This document shows positions 7,631 to 15,566 of a DNA stretch of 18,104 nt, in pieces; the stretch's first letter is position 1, and each line of letters begins with the position of its first letter. Made by a program: the position numbers and the translations under genes. The notes under the pieces were generated by a model, which made no database searches, was not told the DNA's origin, and saw only the letters and a list, made by a program, of their open reading frames with translations. Origin of the DNA: Treponema sp. UBA1233 (GTDB taxonomy: Bacteria > Spirochaetota > Spirochaetia > Treponematales > Treponemataceae); assembly GCA_002309305.1 (NCBI GenBank), contig DBWR01000074.1:42126-60229 (forward strand), given 5' to 3'.

Positions 7631-9514
7631 ATGAAAAATAGAAGGGCAATATTTAATCTGTTTTGTGTGGTGGGGGCTTTGTGCTTGTTTGCACTCTGCT
7701 CATGTGCCGGTAAAAAAGAAGAGATCGTCGATGTTGAATTGGATCTGATTGTTGATGACGATATCTATGTTGGTGAGGTTCGCAATTTTTCTTTCCGTAA
7801 TTTGAAGGGGGAAGTCTTTGAGGATGTAGGCGAAAACGGTGAAGTCGTTGTCATCGGTGACACTCCATTTCAGGCCGCAGAAGATGATTCCAGCATATAT
7901 CATGCAGTCCTTCCGGCAGGAGAATACAGGCTCTATGAAGACGGTGTGGACACAGGAGCTTTTTTTACTGTTGACCTGAAGCATAACAAGGTTAGGATTG
8001 CATATTGTTCGTCACTTGCCTATGCCAGCGCCGCAATCATAAAAAGTCAGGATACGGCAGGAATTTTCGTCATAATAAAGGACAAGACTTTTGTAAACCT
8101 TGGCTTTGACAATCCCTTACTTTCTGCAATGAATCAAATTAAGTCTCCGGTAAACATTGACATGTCGGACTGTCCGAACATGACCATGGGGTTCCGAGGC
8201 TTTTATAATTCAAAAAACTTAAAGTCATTTGTACTGTCTCCAGACATGAAAACCCTTGGAAAAGAATCATTCGCATTCTGTTCATCGATGTATCGACTTG
8301 TAATTCCTGAGGGCTTGCAGACTGTTGAAGGCGATGTGTTTGAGGCATGTACCAGCCTTACAGAAATAGAGGTTAGTTCAAGGAACAAATACTTTGCGTC
8401 TAAGAATGGAGTGCTGACTGATAAAACCCAACGTTCGCTTGTGGCTTGGCCTTCTGCGGCTGGAGATGTCGTTCTTCCAGAGACAATACAACTTTTGTCG
8501 GATTATTGTTTTGCAGGATGCAGTGAACTTAGTTCTGTCGTGATGTCTGGTGTAAAAACTGTAAAGCCGTTCGCGTTCAAGGACTGTGTTTCGCTCAATA
8601 AGGTTGTGTTTTATTCTGCCTTGGAGTTAATAGATAAAAATGTTTTTGAACATTGTTCATTGCTGGAAGACATTGTTATAGATGAAGCTGATAAAACATA
8701 CAGCTCAAGCAAGGGCCAGATTCTTTCTTATGATGGTACAGTCTTGTATGCCTGGCCTTCTGCAAAAAAGAACATTGTCATTCCGGATTCAGTAACAAGG
8801 ATTGATGACTGTGCATTCCAAAACCAGACAGGTTTGATACAAGTTACAATGCCGCGTTCCGTAAGGGAAATCGGATATCAGGCCTTTTCGTCTTGCACTG
8901 ATCTTTCCATTGTGATGATGAGCAATGTAGCGATAATAGAGTCTTATGCCTTTGAAAAATGTACGGCACTCAAGCAGATTGACCTGCCTGCAAATCTACG
9001 GCGCTGTGATGGTGGTGCATTTGCAGAGTGTTCTTCTCTTTCTTCAATTACGGTGCAGGATGGAAACAGGACGTTCAGTGCAAGCAATGGTGCAATTTAT
9101 TCTGCTGACTTAAAGACACTTGTAGAATGGCCTGCCGCATCAGGAACAGTAACTATACCCGAGACTGTTGAAACAATAGGACCGTATGCATTCAACAGAA
9201 ACTATGACTTGAAAAAAGTCGTTATGAAAAACGTAAAGTCTTTGGGACATCATGCTTTTGATGACTGCAAAAAATTGAACGACATTACCCTTAACGATGG
9301 ACTTGCTTCTATAGGTTCACATGCCTTTAGCAATTGTCTGGAAATGAAAAAGATTGTCATACCTGCATCAGTTACAACAATAAAAAATTACGCATTCTGG
9401 TTCTGGAATTCTGAGCAGACGATAGCATGCCGTGCTTCTTCTGTACCTGCCGGCTGGGATTTTGCGTGGGATGCAGACTGTGATGCCAAAGTTGTAATGT
9501 CATACAGCGAATAA
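7631..9514 (+). CDS. BspA-like leucine-rich-repeat surface lipoprotein
   Basis: This 627-residue protein has a lipoprotein signal peptide (lipobox L-C-S-C, likely acylated C25), an N-terminal region without clear repeats (about 26-190), then about 15 LRR_5/BspA-type repeats of about 23 residues to about 595, with the typical 'L-x-x-I-x-I-P-x-x-V-x-x-I-x-x-x-A-F-x-x-C' rhythm. It ends in the usual BspA cap (CRASSVPAGWDFAW). Three of the repeats carry an insert with a K/S-NG or SKG turn followed by WP-S/A-A (Trp at 273, 375 and 500), giving a higher-order repeat. BspA-family proteins of Treponema and Tannerella bind fibronectin or other host surfaces; that function is known for the family and only inferred here. 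The start is supported by AAGGAG at 7618-7623, 7 bases before the ATG. The gene is monocistronic, ending at a hairpin at 9520. Confidence 0.92.
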   Translation: MKNRRAIFNLFCVVGALCLFALCSCAGKKEEIVDVELDLIVDDDIYVGEVRNFSFRNLKGEVFEDVGENGEVVVIGDTPFQAAEDDSSIYHAVLPAGEYRLYEDGVDTGAFFTVDLKHNKVRIAYCSSLAYASAAIIKSQDTAGIFVIIKDKTFVNLGFDNPLLSAMNQIKSPVNIDMSDCPNMTMGFRGFYNSKNLKSFVLSPDMKTLGKESFAFCSSMYRLVIPEGLQTVEGDVFEACTSLTEIEVSSRNKYFASKNGVLTDKTQRSLVAWPSAAGDVVLPETIQLLSDYCFAGCSELSSVVMSGVKTVKPFAFKDCVSLNKVVFYSALELIDKNVFEHCSLLEDIVIDEADKTYSSSKGQILSYDGTVLYAWPSAKKNIVIPDSVTRIDDCAFQNQTGLIQVTMPRSVREIGYQAFSSCTDLSIVMMSNVAIIESYAFEKCTALKQIDLPANLRRCDGGAFAECSSLSSITVQDGNRTFSASNGAIYSADLKTLVEWPAASGTVTIPETVETIGPYAFNRNYDLKKVVMKNVKSLGHHAFDDCKKLNDITLNDGLASIGSHAFSNCLEMKKIVIPASVTTIKNYAFWFWNSEQTIACRASSVPAGWDFAWDADCDAKVVMSYSE

Positions 9515-9519
9515 AAAAA

Positions 9520-9555
9520 GCAGGTGGCCGTAACCGTATGGCTACAACCGCCTGC
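9520..9555. terminator. Bidirectional terminator between convergent genes
   Basis: GCAGGTGG (9520-9527) pairs with CCGCCTGC (9548-9555) with one G-U, and inside it GCCGTA can pair with TATGGC around an ACCG loop. On the left a run of A (9513-9519) gives a U-tract for the minus-strand asd transcript; on the right a T-rich tract (from about 9557) serves the plus-strand lipoprotein transcript. The two genes converge here, ending at 9514 and 9582. Confidence 0.8.
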
Positions 9556-9581
9556 ATTCATGTTTGTTTTAAATTTATCGA

Positions 9582-10685
9582 TTACAGTTTTTCAAAATAA
9601 CCGTATGACTGAAGAAGTTCCGCATTCAGGATTCCTCCTCTTGCGGCACCACGTTTGGTGTTGTGGCTCAATGCTACGAATTTGACATCGAACACATTGC
9701 ACTTTCTAAGACGGCCGATTACACAAGCCATTCCCTTTTCCGTCTCCCTGTCACGGCGTGGCTGAGGCCTGTTTTCCTCATGACGCACGACAATAGGATG
9801 TACCGGTGCAGAAGGCAAGTTCAGCTTCTGTGGCACTGAGGTATAGCTCGTCCATACGCGTTCAATTTCTTCAAGTGATGGTTTCTTGTTTTCCGGAAGG
9901 TCAAACTCCAGGTTTACTATGGCAGTATGACCGTCAACTACAGGTACCCTCGTACAGGTTGAAGAAACTACCGGAAGGGATGCGTTTTCGATTCTGTCAA
10001 ATTCAACTGAACCGAGGATCTTGAGGCATTCCTTTTCCGTCTTTTCTTCCTCGCCGCCGATGTATGGGACAATGTTGTCAATTTCGTCATAGCTTGGAAC
10101 GCCAGGATATCCCGCGCCGCTGACTGCCTGCTCCGTGGTTACGATCATCCTCTTTACAGGATAACCAGCCTGAATCAGTGCATGAAGAGGCATCATGTAG
10201 GTTTGCAGGGAACAGTTTGGTTTTACGACGATAAAGCCCTTGTCCCAGCCGTGGTGTTCCTGCTGCTTTTTGATGACGTCAAGATGCTTGTAGTTGATTT
10301 CCGGAACAAGCATTGGTACATCTGGGGTCCAGCGGTTTGCAGAGGCATTTGAAACGACAGGGATTCCCTCTGCAGCATAAGCTTCTTCAAGAGCCTTAAT
10401 CTCATCCTTTCCCATTTCAAGCGCACTAAAGACAAACTTGCATTTTCCCAATGCCAGTGAAGCGTCGTTTGCATCCTGAACGGTGAGGTTTGCAACACCC
10501 TCTGGAATGTCTTCTCCAATCAGCCAGCGGTTTGCTACCGCGTCCTTGTAAAGTTTTCCTGCAGAACGGGGAGAAGCGGCGACATAGCTTACCTCAAACC
10601 ATGGATGATCTTCCAAAAGCTTGATGTACCTCTGTCCTACCATACCGGTGGCTCCCAGTACTCCGACCTTTATTTTATCGCTCAT
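9582..10685 (-). CDS. asd: Aspartate-semialdehyde dehydrogenase (archaeal/fungal-type)
   Basis: The enzyme reduces L-aspartyl-4-phosphate to aspartate semialdehyde with NADPH, the branch point to lysine/diaminopimelate, threonine and methionine. The 367-residue cytoplasmic protein has the NADP-binding GATGMVGQR at 11-19, the catalytic cysteine C158 in KPNCSLQTY, the QAVSGAGYPG segment (187-195) and the catalytic histidine H253 in RVPVVDGH. The 'PNCS' form, the long ENRPQPRRDRE segment and the length place it with the archaeal/fungal type, not the E. coli type. Its start has CAGGAG (plus-strand complement at 10692-10697) 6 bases upstream. It lies 57 bases downstream of dapA on the same strand, so the two consecutive lysine-pathway enzymes probably share a transcript. 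No aspartokinase is seen here. Confidence 0.95.
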   Translation of the reverse strand: MSDKIKVGVLGATGMVGQRYIKLLEDHPWFEVSYVAASPRSAGKLYKDAVANRWLIGEDIPEGVANLTVQDANDASLALGKCKFVFSALEMGKDEIKALEEAYAAEGIPVVSNASANRWTPDVPMLVPEINYKHLDVIKKQQEHHGWDKGFIVVKPNCSLQTYMMPLHALIQAGYPVKRMIVTTEQAVSGAGYPGVPSYDEIDNIVPYIGGEEEKTEKECLKILGSVEFDRIENASLPVVSSTCTRVPVVDGHTAIVNLEFDLPENKKPSLEEIERVWTSYTSVPQKLNLPSAPVHPIVVRHEENRPQPRRDRETEKGMACVIGRLRKCNVFDVKFVALSHNTKRGAARGGILNAELLQSYGYFEKL

Positions 10686-10742
10686 GTGATACTCCTGTTG
10701 TTCGGAGCCGGTTCATTTTATGAAGCGACCCCTTTTGAATGA

Positions 10743-11648
10743 TTAAAGTCCGCAGCTTTTGATGGCCTGTTCGATGATGGCCTTTGCCTCGGGCTTTGGT
10801 TCAACCAGCGGAAGCCTTACGGATCCTGCCGGAAGTCCCTTTACGTTCATGGCATACTTGATGCATGACGGGTTTCCGTCTACAAATGCCGCACGGAAGA
10901 ATGGCTGCAGGCGGTAGTGAATCTTGCGTGCCTCTGCAAACTTTCCTTCAAGACAGTCATGTGTAAGTTCTGTCATCAGATCCGGAATCAGGTTTGTGAC
11001 AACGGAAATGATGCCCTGTCCTCCAGCTGCCATAAGTGGAAGTGTAAGTCCGTCGTCTCCGCTCATCACAGAAAAGTCTGGATGCTTTGAAACGACCTTT
11101 TCGATAACTTCCATCATCTGGTTGATGTTTCCGCTTGCTTCCTTTACGCCGATGATGTTAGGAAGATCCGCTATGCGTTCAAGAAGGGAAGTGGAAATGT
11201 TCTTTGCAGTGCGTCCCTGAATGTTGTATACCACAATCGGAATGCCAACCTTTGAAACAGCCTCAAAATGGCGGTAGATACCCTCATCACTGGGTTTGTT
11301 GTAATATGGAGTTACTACAAGCGCAAAGTCTCCGCCCATCTGTTTGGCACGTTCAACATAGCGAACTGCATCACGTGTACAGTTGCTTCCCGCACCGATC
11401 ATGATTTTTACGTCACGGCCTGTGCGTTTGTTGTAGTCCTTTACAGTAGGAATGACAATATTCAAGAGTTTTTCTTCTTCCTCTTCTGTAAGAGTAGGTG
11501 TTTCGCCACTGGTTCCCAGCGGTAAAAGTCCGTCAATTCCATGCTCAAGCTGAAAGAGAACATTCTTCTTAAAGCCTTCGTAGTCGACTGAGCCGTCTTC
11601 GAGCATGGGGGTAATCATTGCTGTGTAAGCACCCTTTAAAATAGGCAT
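10743..11648 (-). CDS. dapA: 4-hydroxy-tetrahydrodipicolinate synthase
   Basis: DapA condenses pyruvate with aspartate semialdehyde, the first committed step to diaminopimelate and lysine; asd, just downstream, makes its substrate. The 301-residue TIM barrel has the pyruvate Schiff-base lysine K169 in GVKEASG, the catalytic tyrosine Y141 with R146 in YNIQGRT, the GTSGE loop (45-49) and the TPYYNKP motif (113-119). Variants against the usual forms are S47 (commonly T in GTTGE, but S is frequent) and Q144 in YNIQGRT (usually P). Length is normal. Related class I lyases, such as N-acetylneuraminate lyase, share the fold, but the pairing with asd favours DapA. AGAGGAG (plus-strand complement at 11656-11662), 7 bases upstream, fixes the start. 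Confidence 0.93.
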   Translation of the reverse strand: MPILKGAYTAMITPMLEDGSVDYEGFKKNVLFQLEHGIDGLLPLGTSGETPTLTEEEEEKLLNIVIPTVKDYNKRTGRDVKIMIGAGSNCTRDAVRYVERAKQMGGDFALVVTPYYNKPSDEGIYRHFEAVSKVGIPIVVYNIQGRTAKNISTSLLERIADLPNIIGVKEASGNINQMMEVIEKVVSKHPDFSVMSGDDGLTLPLMAAGGQGIISVVTNLIPDLMTELTHDCLEGKFAEARKIHYRLQPFFRAAFVDGNPSCIKYAMNVKGLPAGSVRLPLVEPKPEAKAIIEQAIKSCGL

Positions 11649-11662
11649 TTTGTAACTCCTCT

Positions 11663-11686
11663 GAATCAGCGTAAAACCGTTGATTC
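11663..11686 (-). promoter_or_regulatory. Stem-loop in the dapA leader, next to the ribosome site
   Basis: GAATCA and TGATTC form a perfect 6-bp stem around a 12-base loop that can add two inner C-G pairs. It ends directly at the ribosome-binding AGAGGAG (11662-11656), and the predicted transcription start falls at or next to its first base, so the mRNA would begin with a hairpin. Such 5'-terminal stems can protect mRNA from decay or tune translation; the role here is inferred. Confidence 0.4.
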
Positions 11687-11692
11687 TCCGAC

Positions 11693-11721
11693 ATTAAAGC
11701 ACATTTGAAGAAAATTTACAA
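11693..11721 (-). promoter_or_regulatory. Promoter of dapA-asd
   Basis: Read on the minus strand there is TTGTAA (11721-11716), a 17-base spacer and TTTAAT (11698-11693) preceded by TGC, an extended -10. Transcription should begin at about 11686, leaving a leader of only about 38 bases, too short for a lysine riboswitch or T-box. Confidence 0.7.
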
Positions 11722-11733
11722 GCATTTTGACAA

Positions 11734-11762
11734 TTGAATTTTATGGTAAAAACCATTATACT
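11734..11762 (+). promoter_or_regulatory. Promoter of the ABC exporter pair, with an inverted repeat in its spacer
   Basis: TTGAAT (11734-11739), a 17-base spacer and TATACT (11757-11762) form a reasonable promoter. The predicted transcription start, at about 11769-11770, coincides with the best ATG (11770), so the mRNA may be leaderless. The spacer holds ATGGT-AAAA-ACCAT (11743-11756), a perfect 5-4-5 inverted repeat, a plausible operator. A better -35 match, TTGACA at 11727-11732, is 24 bases from the -10 and cannot pair with it. Confidence 0.55.
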
Positions 11763-11769
11763 TTGGACC

Positions 11770-13503
11770 ATGTCAAACGTTTCTAAACTATTAAAAGGGC
11801 TTGAGAAAAAATACAAGCTTTGTTCTGTTTTAAGCCCGGTTTCAATGATTGGCGAAGTCCTGCTTGAAATTGTCATCCCGTTGTTCATGGCTCGCATAAT
11901 TGATGTGGGCATTGCGAATGGAGACCTTTCCTATGTGTTGAAAGTGGGACTCATAATGGTGGGGCTTTCATGCCTTTCACTCCTATTTGGTGCGCTGGGA
12001 GCCCGCTTTTCTGCTGTTGCGGCACTCGGCTTTTCCCGTAACCTAAGGCGTAATCTCTTTTCCAAGATTCAGGATTTTTCATTTGGAAATCTGGACCGCT
12101 TTTCCACATCATCCCTTGTAACACGACTCACAACTGACGTAACCAACGTCCAGAACACCTATCAGATGATAATAAGGCTTTGCTTCAGGGCACCGTTCAT
12201 GCTGGTTTCCGGTACGGTAATGGCATGCGTCATAAACAGGAACCTTTCGGTAATTTTCTTTGTTGCCATTCCGGTCCTGGCTTTCTTTCTTGCCCTGATT
12301 GGAATCAAGGCTTTCCCACGCTTTTCCAAAATGATGAAGCAGTACGACAACATGAATGCCACGGTTCAGGAAAACCTTACCGCCATTCGTGTAGTAAAGA
12401 GTTTTGTACGTACACCTTTTGAAAACAAGAAATTCTCCGATTCAGCGGATGCAGTAAGGCGTGCCCAGGTAAATGCGGAAAAACTGGTCATATTTACAAG
12501 CCCGATAATGCAGCTTGTCGTTTATTCATGCGTCATCCTTTCACTGTGGTTTGGAGGCCACATGGTTGTTGCAGGCAACATGCAGACCGGTGAGCTCATT
12601 TCCTTCATAACCTACATCGGTCAGATCCTGATGTCATTGATGATGCTTTCCATGATTTTCATAATGCTGGTTCTCTCACGTGCAAGCATTTCCCGTATTG
12701 TGGAAGTACTTGACGAAGACCCCGAGATTAAAAACCCGGATGCAGAAGCCACAGAAGAAGTCCCCGACGGTTCAATTGACTTTAAGGACGTGCGTTTCAG
12801 CTATTCAAAGCGCGAGGACAACTGCGTTCTTTCAGGAATCAACCTGCATATCGACAGCGGACAGATGATTGGTGTCATCGGAGGAACAGGCTCTTCAAAA
12901 ACCACTCTGGTATCTCTTGTTCCACGGCTCTATGACGTACTGTCTGGTTCAGTGAGTGTTGGTGGAATCGACGTAAAGAAATACAACCTTACGGCATTGC
13001 GTGACAGTGTTGCAATGGTTCTGCAGAAGAACGTGCTCTTTTCAGGAACAATACGCGACAACCTAAGGTGGGGAAACGAGGATGCCACGGATGAAGAAAT
13101 TGAACAGGCATGTATTGCGGCGGATGCACATGAGTTCATCTCTTCATTCCCCAACGGATATGACACGGATTTGGGACAGGGTGGAGTAAACATTTCCGGC
13201 GGACAGAAACAGCGCCTATGCATTGCACGTGCCCTGTTAAAAAAGCCTAAGATCCTTATCCTTGACGACAGTACTTCCGCAGTTGACACGGCCACCGATG
13301 CACGCATAAGAAAGGCCCTGAGGACTCAACTTCCGGAAACGACCAAAATCATCATCGCACAGAGAATCAATTCAGTTCAGGATGCGGACAAGATTTATGT
13401 CCTTGACAACGGAATGATAGACGGATGCGGCACTCACGAAGAGCTGCTTGAAAACAATAAGATTTACCGTGAAGTTTACGATTCACAGCAGTCTCAGAAC
13501 TAG
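11770..13503 (+). CDS. ABC exporter half-transporter, degenerate-site subunit
   Basis: This is a fused membrane/ATPase half of a type IV (multidrug-type) ABC exporter, 577 residues from ATG 11770: six membrane segments in about 15-305 and an ATPase domain from about 335. Walker A reads GGTGSSKT (371-378), the signature is ISGGQ (475-479), Walker B ends in D499-D500 where the second residue is normally the catalytic glutamate, and the switch-loop histidine is Q531 (AQRI). These changes are those known for the non-catalytic half of heterodimers such as TM287/TM288 and BmrC/D. The next gene, 12 bases on, supplies the canonical half. I chose ATG 11770 because family members begin near this point; in-frame TTG 11734 and ATG 11743 are alternatives, and none has a good ribosome site (only GGA at 11765-11767). 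Substrate unknown: drug, lipid or peptide. Confidence 0.92.
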   Translation: MSNVSKLLKGLEKKYKLCSVLSPVSMIGEVLLEIVIPLFMARIIDVGIANGDLSYVLKVGLIMVGLSCLSLLFGALGARFSAVAALGFSRNLRRNLFSKIQDFSFGNLDRFSTSSLVTRLTTDVTNVQNTYQMIIRLCFRAPFMLVSGTVMACVINRNLSVIFFVAIPVLAFFLALIGIKAFPRFSKMMKQYDNMNATVQENLTAIRVVKSFVRTPFENKKFSDSADAVRRAQVNAEKLVIFTSPIMQLVVYSCVILSLWFGGHMVVAGNMQTGELISFITYIGQILMSLMMLSMIFIMLVLSRASISRIVEVLDEDPEIKNPDAEATEEVPDGSIDFKDVRFSYSKREDNCVLSGINLHIDSGQMIGVIGGTGSSKTTLVSLVPRLYDVLSGSVSVGGIDVKKYNLTALRDSVAMVLQKNVLFSGTIRDNLRWGNEDATDEEIEQACIAADAHEFISSFPNGYDTDLGQGGVNISGGQKQRLCIARALLKKPKILILDDSTSAVDTATDARIRKALRTQLPETTKIIIAQRINSVQDADKIYVLDNGMIDGCGTHEELLENNKIYREVYDSQQSQN

Positions 13504-13515
13504 GAAGGGGATGAT

Positions 13516-15486
13516 ATGCCAAGACCAATAAGGGGTGTTGCAAAACCCGTAAATGCAAAGAAGACGATAGGACGGCTGATTCAATACATTGGGAAATACA
13601 AGGTGCTTCTTGTTTTTGTACTGCTTGCGGTTCTGGTAAGCTCGGGAGCCCAGGTTGTAGGGGATTCGCTTTTAAAGCCTGCCGTAAACGGACTGGTGGA
13701 CCTTGCAAAAAAATTCAGTGCCGAGGGAAGCCTTAGCGCCATTGATTTTCTGCCTTTTACAAAACTGATTTTAATCATGGCAGTGATCTATCTGTTCGGT
13801 GCTTTTGCAGCATGGGTTAATGGCAGAATCATGCTGTACATTTCAAGCAGAACCCTTTACATTATCCGCACGGATCTTTTCCGCGAGCTGGAAACACTTC
13901 CGCTGAAATATTTTGACGGTCACACCCACGGTGAGCTGATGTCGCTTTTTACAAATGACATTGACACTCTGCGTGACATGATGAGCCAGACCGTTCCCCA
14001 GCTGTTTTCAAGCGTGATTTCCGTAATCGGAATCTTTACGATGATGCTTGTTGTAAGTCCGCTTCTTACGGCCATAGTGATTGTGACTATGGCATTAAGC
14101 ATTTTCATTGCGGGCTTTATCGGAAAGAGGTCTGCATTGGCGTTCCGTGACCAGCAGGCTGCGATTGCAAAGGTAAACGGTTATGTTGAGGAAATGGTTT
14201 CGGGCCAGAAAGTAATCAAGGTATTCAACCACGAGGATGAATCGATTAGGGATTTCAATACTATTAACGATGATCTGTGCAGGGCGGGTACAAGGGCAAA
14301 TTCTTTTGCAAACATACTCATGCCGATTATGGGAAACCTTAGCCATGTTCAATATGCCATTGTTGCAATAGCCGGTGCAGTACGCGTCATTTCAGGACAT
14401 CTTGACTTGGGTAGCATAGCATCATTCCTTCAGTACACAAGAAGCTTTAACCGTCCCATCACGATGATGAGCCAGCAGCTTAACGGAATCCTTAATGCCC
14501 TGGCCGGTGCCGAAAGAATCTTTGCCGTAATCGACGAAAAGGGTGAGGTAGACGAGGGCACAGTAACTCTGGTAAACGCAAGCGAGACAATTCCAGCCGC
14601 ATCTCCAGACGGAGTTTCACACCTTGTCCAGTCATTCGCATACACGGGTGAGTGGGCGTGGAGGATTAACGATTCTGTAAAGGTTGAGTCAGACTCTGAG
14701 CAAATGCCTTCAATCGCAGACAATCCCGGCTTCCACTTGAGGAAACTGAAGGGTGACGTTATCTTTAATGACGTTTCGTTCAGCTATGTTCCGGAAAAGG
14801 AAGTCCTGCACCACATAGACCTTCATGCAAAGCCAGGAGAAAAAATTGCTCTTGTAGGTTCAACTGGTAGCGGCAAGACGACAATTACAAACCTGCTTAC
14901 ACGCTTCTATGACATAGAGGACGGAAAGGGAACCATAACCTACGACGGAATACCACTCAAGGACATTGCAAAGGATGATTTGAGGAAGTCCCTTGGCATG
15001 GTATTGCAGGATACCCATCTGTTTACGGGAACAATACGCGACAACATAAAATACGGAAACCTTGAGGCAAGTGAATCCCAGATCATTGCGGCCGCCAAAC
15101 TTGCAAACGCAGACAACTTTATCCGCCATCTGGACAAGGGCTATGACACGGTAATAACAGGCGACGGTGGAAACTTGAGTCAGGGACAGAGGCAGCTTCT
15201 GGCCATTGCACGTGCCGCAGTTGCAGATCCGCCGGTTTTGATTCTTGACGAGGCAACATCATCCATTGACACACGTACCGAAGCTCTTATCGAAAAGGGA
15301 ATGGACAGCCTCATGGAAGGACGCACCGTATTCGTAATCGCACACCGCTTGAGCACGGTAAGGAACGCAACGGAAATAATCGTACTGGAAAAAGGAACAA
15401 TCGTTGAGCGGGGTAACCACGAGGAACTTCTGGCAAAGAAGGGAAGGTACTACCAGCTCTATACAGGTGGAATTGAGCTGGATTGA
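13516..15486 (+). CDS. ABC exporter half-transporter, catalytic subunit
   Basis: This 656-residue fused half-transporter partners the preceding gene. A 30-residue cytoplasmic N-terminus leads to six membrane segments (about 30-320), an insert of about 70 residues between membrane and ATPase domains (about 350-415, containing the GEWAW segment), then a canonical ATPase: Walker A GSTGSGKT (448-455), Walker B D578 with catalytic E579, and switch histidine H610. Its signature is LSQGQ (554-558) rather than LSGGQ. In a heterodimer this signature faces the other subunit's altered Walker motifs, so site 1 is degenerate on both sides while site 2 (this Walker A/B with the partner's ISGGQ) is complete. 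I recall similar inserts in clostridial homologues, so the insert is probably a family trait. AAGGGG (13505-13510), 5 bases upstream, sets the start. Confidence 0.93.
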   Translation: MPRPIRGVAKPVNAKKTIGRLIQYIGKYKVLLVFVLLAVLVSSGAQVVGDSLLKPAVNGLVDLAKKFSAEGSLSAIDFLPFTKLILIMAVIYLFGAFAAWVNGRIMLYISSRTLYIIRTDLFRELETLPLKYFDGHTHGELMSLFTNDIDTLRDMMSQTVPQLFSSVISVIGIFTMMLVVSPLLTAIVIVTMALSIFIAGFIGKRSALAFRDQQAAIAKVNGYVEEMVSGQKVIKVFNHEDESIRDFNTINDDLCRAGTRANSFANILMPIMGNLSHVQYAIVAIAGAVRVISGHLDLGSIASFLQYTRSFNRPITMMSQQLNGILNALAGAERIFAVIDEKGEVDEGTVTLVNASETIPAASPDGVSHLVQSFAYTGEWAWRINDSVKVESDSEQMPSIADNPGFHLRKLKGDVIFNDVSFSYVPEKEVLHHIDLHAKPGEKIALVGSTGSGKTTITNLLTRFYDIEDGKGTITYDGIPLKDIAKDDLRKSLGMVLQDTHLFTGTIRDNIKYGNLEASESQIIAAAKLANADNFIRHLDKGYDTVITGDGGNLSQGQRQLLAIARAAVADPPVLILDEATSSIDTRTEALIEKGMDSLMEGRTVFVIAHRLSTVRNATEIIVLEKGTIVERGNHEELLAKKGRYYQLYTGGIELD

Positions 15487-15504
15487 TTTTAAAAGATTTT
15501 TTTT
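15453..15504 (+). terminator. Possible weak terminator at the end of the ABC exporter operon
   Basis: CCAGCTC (15453-15459) and GAGCTGG (15475-15481) form a perfect 7-bp stem with a 15-base loop, overlapping the final codons of the second ABC gene. A run of eight T (15497-15504) lies 15 bases beyond the stem, further than in a standard terminator, so this is tentative. Confidence 0.25.
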
Positions 15505-15505
15505 C

Positions 15506-15534
15506 TTGACATGATTTTTCAAATATGATATAAA
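15506..15534 (+). promoter_or_regulatory. Strong promoter of the metal-binding protein/Fur-family regulator unit
   Basis: A perfect TTGACA (15506-15511), 17-base spacer and TATAAA (15529-15534), preceded by TG at 15526-15527 (extended -10), make this the best promoter in the window. The predicted start, about 15541, falls inside the adjoining palindrome. Confidence 0.85.
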
Positions 15535-15535
15535 A

Positions 15536-15552
15536 ATGAAAATCATTTTCAT
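15536..15552 (+). promoter_or_regulatory. Fur-family (Fur/Zur/PerR) operator
   Basis: ATGAAAAT-C-ATTTTCAT is a perfect inverted repeat with 8-base arms about one central base. Its core, TGAAAAT-C-ATTTTCA, fits the Fur 7-1-7 consensus TGATAAT-N-ATTATCA at 12 of 14 arm positions. It begins one base after the -10 hexamer and spans the expected transcription start, the classic position for metal-dependent repression. The probable ligand is the Fur/Zur-type protein encoded at 16547 in the same unit, which would make the unit autoregulated. PerR and Zur boxes are similar, so the metal is not decided by the site. Confidence 0.8.
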
Positions 15553-15566
15553 ATTGAGGTCTAATC

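Noticed and set aside
11649..11692. Lysine riboswitch or T-box upstream of dapA
   Set aside because: The predicted leader is under 45 bases, far too short for either, and only one simple stem is present.
12889..12909. Altered Walker A (GSSKT) as a sign that the first ABC subunit is broken
   Set aside because: I recall the same GGTGSSK form in intact members of this exporter family; the essential lysine is kept.
14560..14760. Insert between membrane and ATPase domains of the second ABC subunit as a novel domain
   Set aside because: A comparable insert with a WAW-like segment occurs in clostridial homologues as I recall them, so it is probably a family trait.
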